Shown: piece after piece, positions 7,140 through 7,370 of the stretch
How the letters are laid out: the number at the start of each line of letters is the position of its first letter
Position numbering within the stretch: position 1 is the first letter of the stretch
Assembly: GCA_964492555.1 (NCBI GenBank)
Contig: CAZBKQ010000079.1
Location: forward strand, 1-7,370
Direction of reading: 5' to 3'
Length of the DNA: 7,370 nucleotides
Origin: GCA-2709075 sp964492555
GTDB taxonomy: Bacteria > Pseudomonadota > Alphaproteobacteria > MPNO01 > UBA2964
Translations under genes and position numbers: made by a program
Notes under the pieces: generated by a model
The model's input: only the letters and a program-made list of their open reading frames with translations
The model's database searches: none
Told to the model about the DNA's origin: nothing

Positions 7140-7370
7140 CGGTTTTCTTGATTTGCTGCCTTACGGACCGGCAATTTGCCTCGTTCCGCCCGCCGCGCGA
7201 TTTATAGACATCCAGCATGAAGCCGCGAACGCCGTATTCCAGTTGTTCCCGGATCGACAGTTTCTGCTGGGCATAGACCCAGCCGAGATCGGTGGCGGCG
7301 AAGGCGTTATGCGCGGTCAGGAACGCCGCCTGATCGTACCGGCGGTTATCGCTGATATCGTCCGGACCGG

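Larger units (their letters stand above)
6171..7370 (-). pseudogene. PLC-like phosphodiesterase (PI-PLC X-domain fold) with a frame change and an internal stop; N-terminus off right edge
   Basis: Two frames together encode a PLC-like TIM-barrel phosphodiesterase. The upstream frame (7368 to 6982) gives FLTAHNAFAATDLGWVY, whose AHN histidine (7309-7311) matches the first catalytic His, and YGVRGFMLDVY, a barrel strand. The downstream frame (open from 7160 to the TAG at 6240-6242) gives VRLCHE with the second expected His (6852-6854), then LYTALGEIKRYLDRN, AIVTIFFESYVDD, KRVVVLSSNHS and VPNFIALDFAE. The change of frame must lie between 7160 and 6985, where there are runs of eight (7132-7139) and seven (7098-7104) A on the coding strand; one base too many in either would explain it. 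Between the two catalytic blocks lies a Lys- and Cys-rich insertion of roughly 100 residues, probably disulfide-bonded. After the TAG the frame continues for 22 plausible codons to TAG 6171-6173, which overlaps the next gene's ribosome site. It could be a decayed gene, a recoded one, or an intact gene with sequence errors. Confidence 0.7.

Overview
The window reads as a piece of an alphaproteobacterial chromosome of moderately high GC. The evidence is the GC-rich codon use, the protein families present (CoxG/CoxL-like molybdenum hydroxylase parts, an EgtB-like protein, a SnoaL/NTF2-like protein) and weak Shine-Dalgarno sites. This is inference; no marker gene fixes the genus. The sequence contains one 100-N scaffold gap, so it comes from a draft assembly.

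Layout. At the left edge a minus-strand gene begins (1-54); only its signal peptide is visible. Positions 55-316 hold no convincing gene. A tRNA-Arg(ACG) lies at 317-393, followed 25 nt later by a small NTF2/SnoaL-like CDS (419-826, +). Converging on it is a CoxG-type SRPBCC gene (858-1481, -). Divergent from coxG across a 92-bp intergenic region is an EgtB/SenA-like gene (1574-2899, +). That gene runs tail-to-tail, with overlapping stop codons, into a CoxL-like molybdopterin-binding hydroxylase large subunit (2896-5372, -). The N gap at 3124-3223 falls inside this gene and is bordered by an exact 55-bp duplication. Removing the gap plus one repeat copy gives one intact 773-residue protein. 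A strong hairpin terminator (5433-5457) separates it from the next minus-strand unit: a PLC-like phosphodiesterase gene running off the right edge and an exported Cys/His-rich protein of unknown function (5480-6157).

How the genes may work together. CoxG and the CoxL-like protein belong to the same enzyme family system, in which CoxG serves the hydroxylase at the membrane. Here they are separated by an opposing gene, and no FAD (CoxM) or iron-sulfur (CoxS) subunit is present. The CoxL-like protein carries the form II loop PYRGAGR, not the Cys-containing loop of genuine CO dehydrogenase, so its substrate is unknown. The PLC-like gene and the exported protein look like a two-gene unit acting outside the cytoplasm.

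Most notable: the EgtB-like protein has lost two of the three expected iron-binding histidines (HExxHxE reads RExxLxE). The PLC-like gene carries a long Cys/Lys-rich insertion, a frame change near poly-A tracts and an in-frame TAG near its end. I found no CRISPR array, insertion sequence or clear mobile element. I cannot point to a proven new system, but the altered EgtB-like protein and the Cys-rich PLC/exported pair are the best candidates for new biology.
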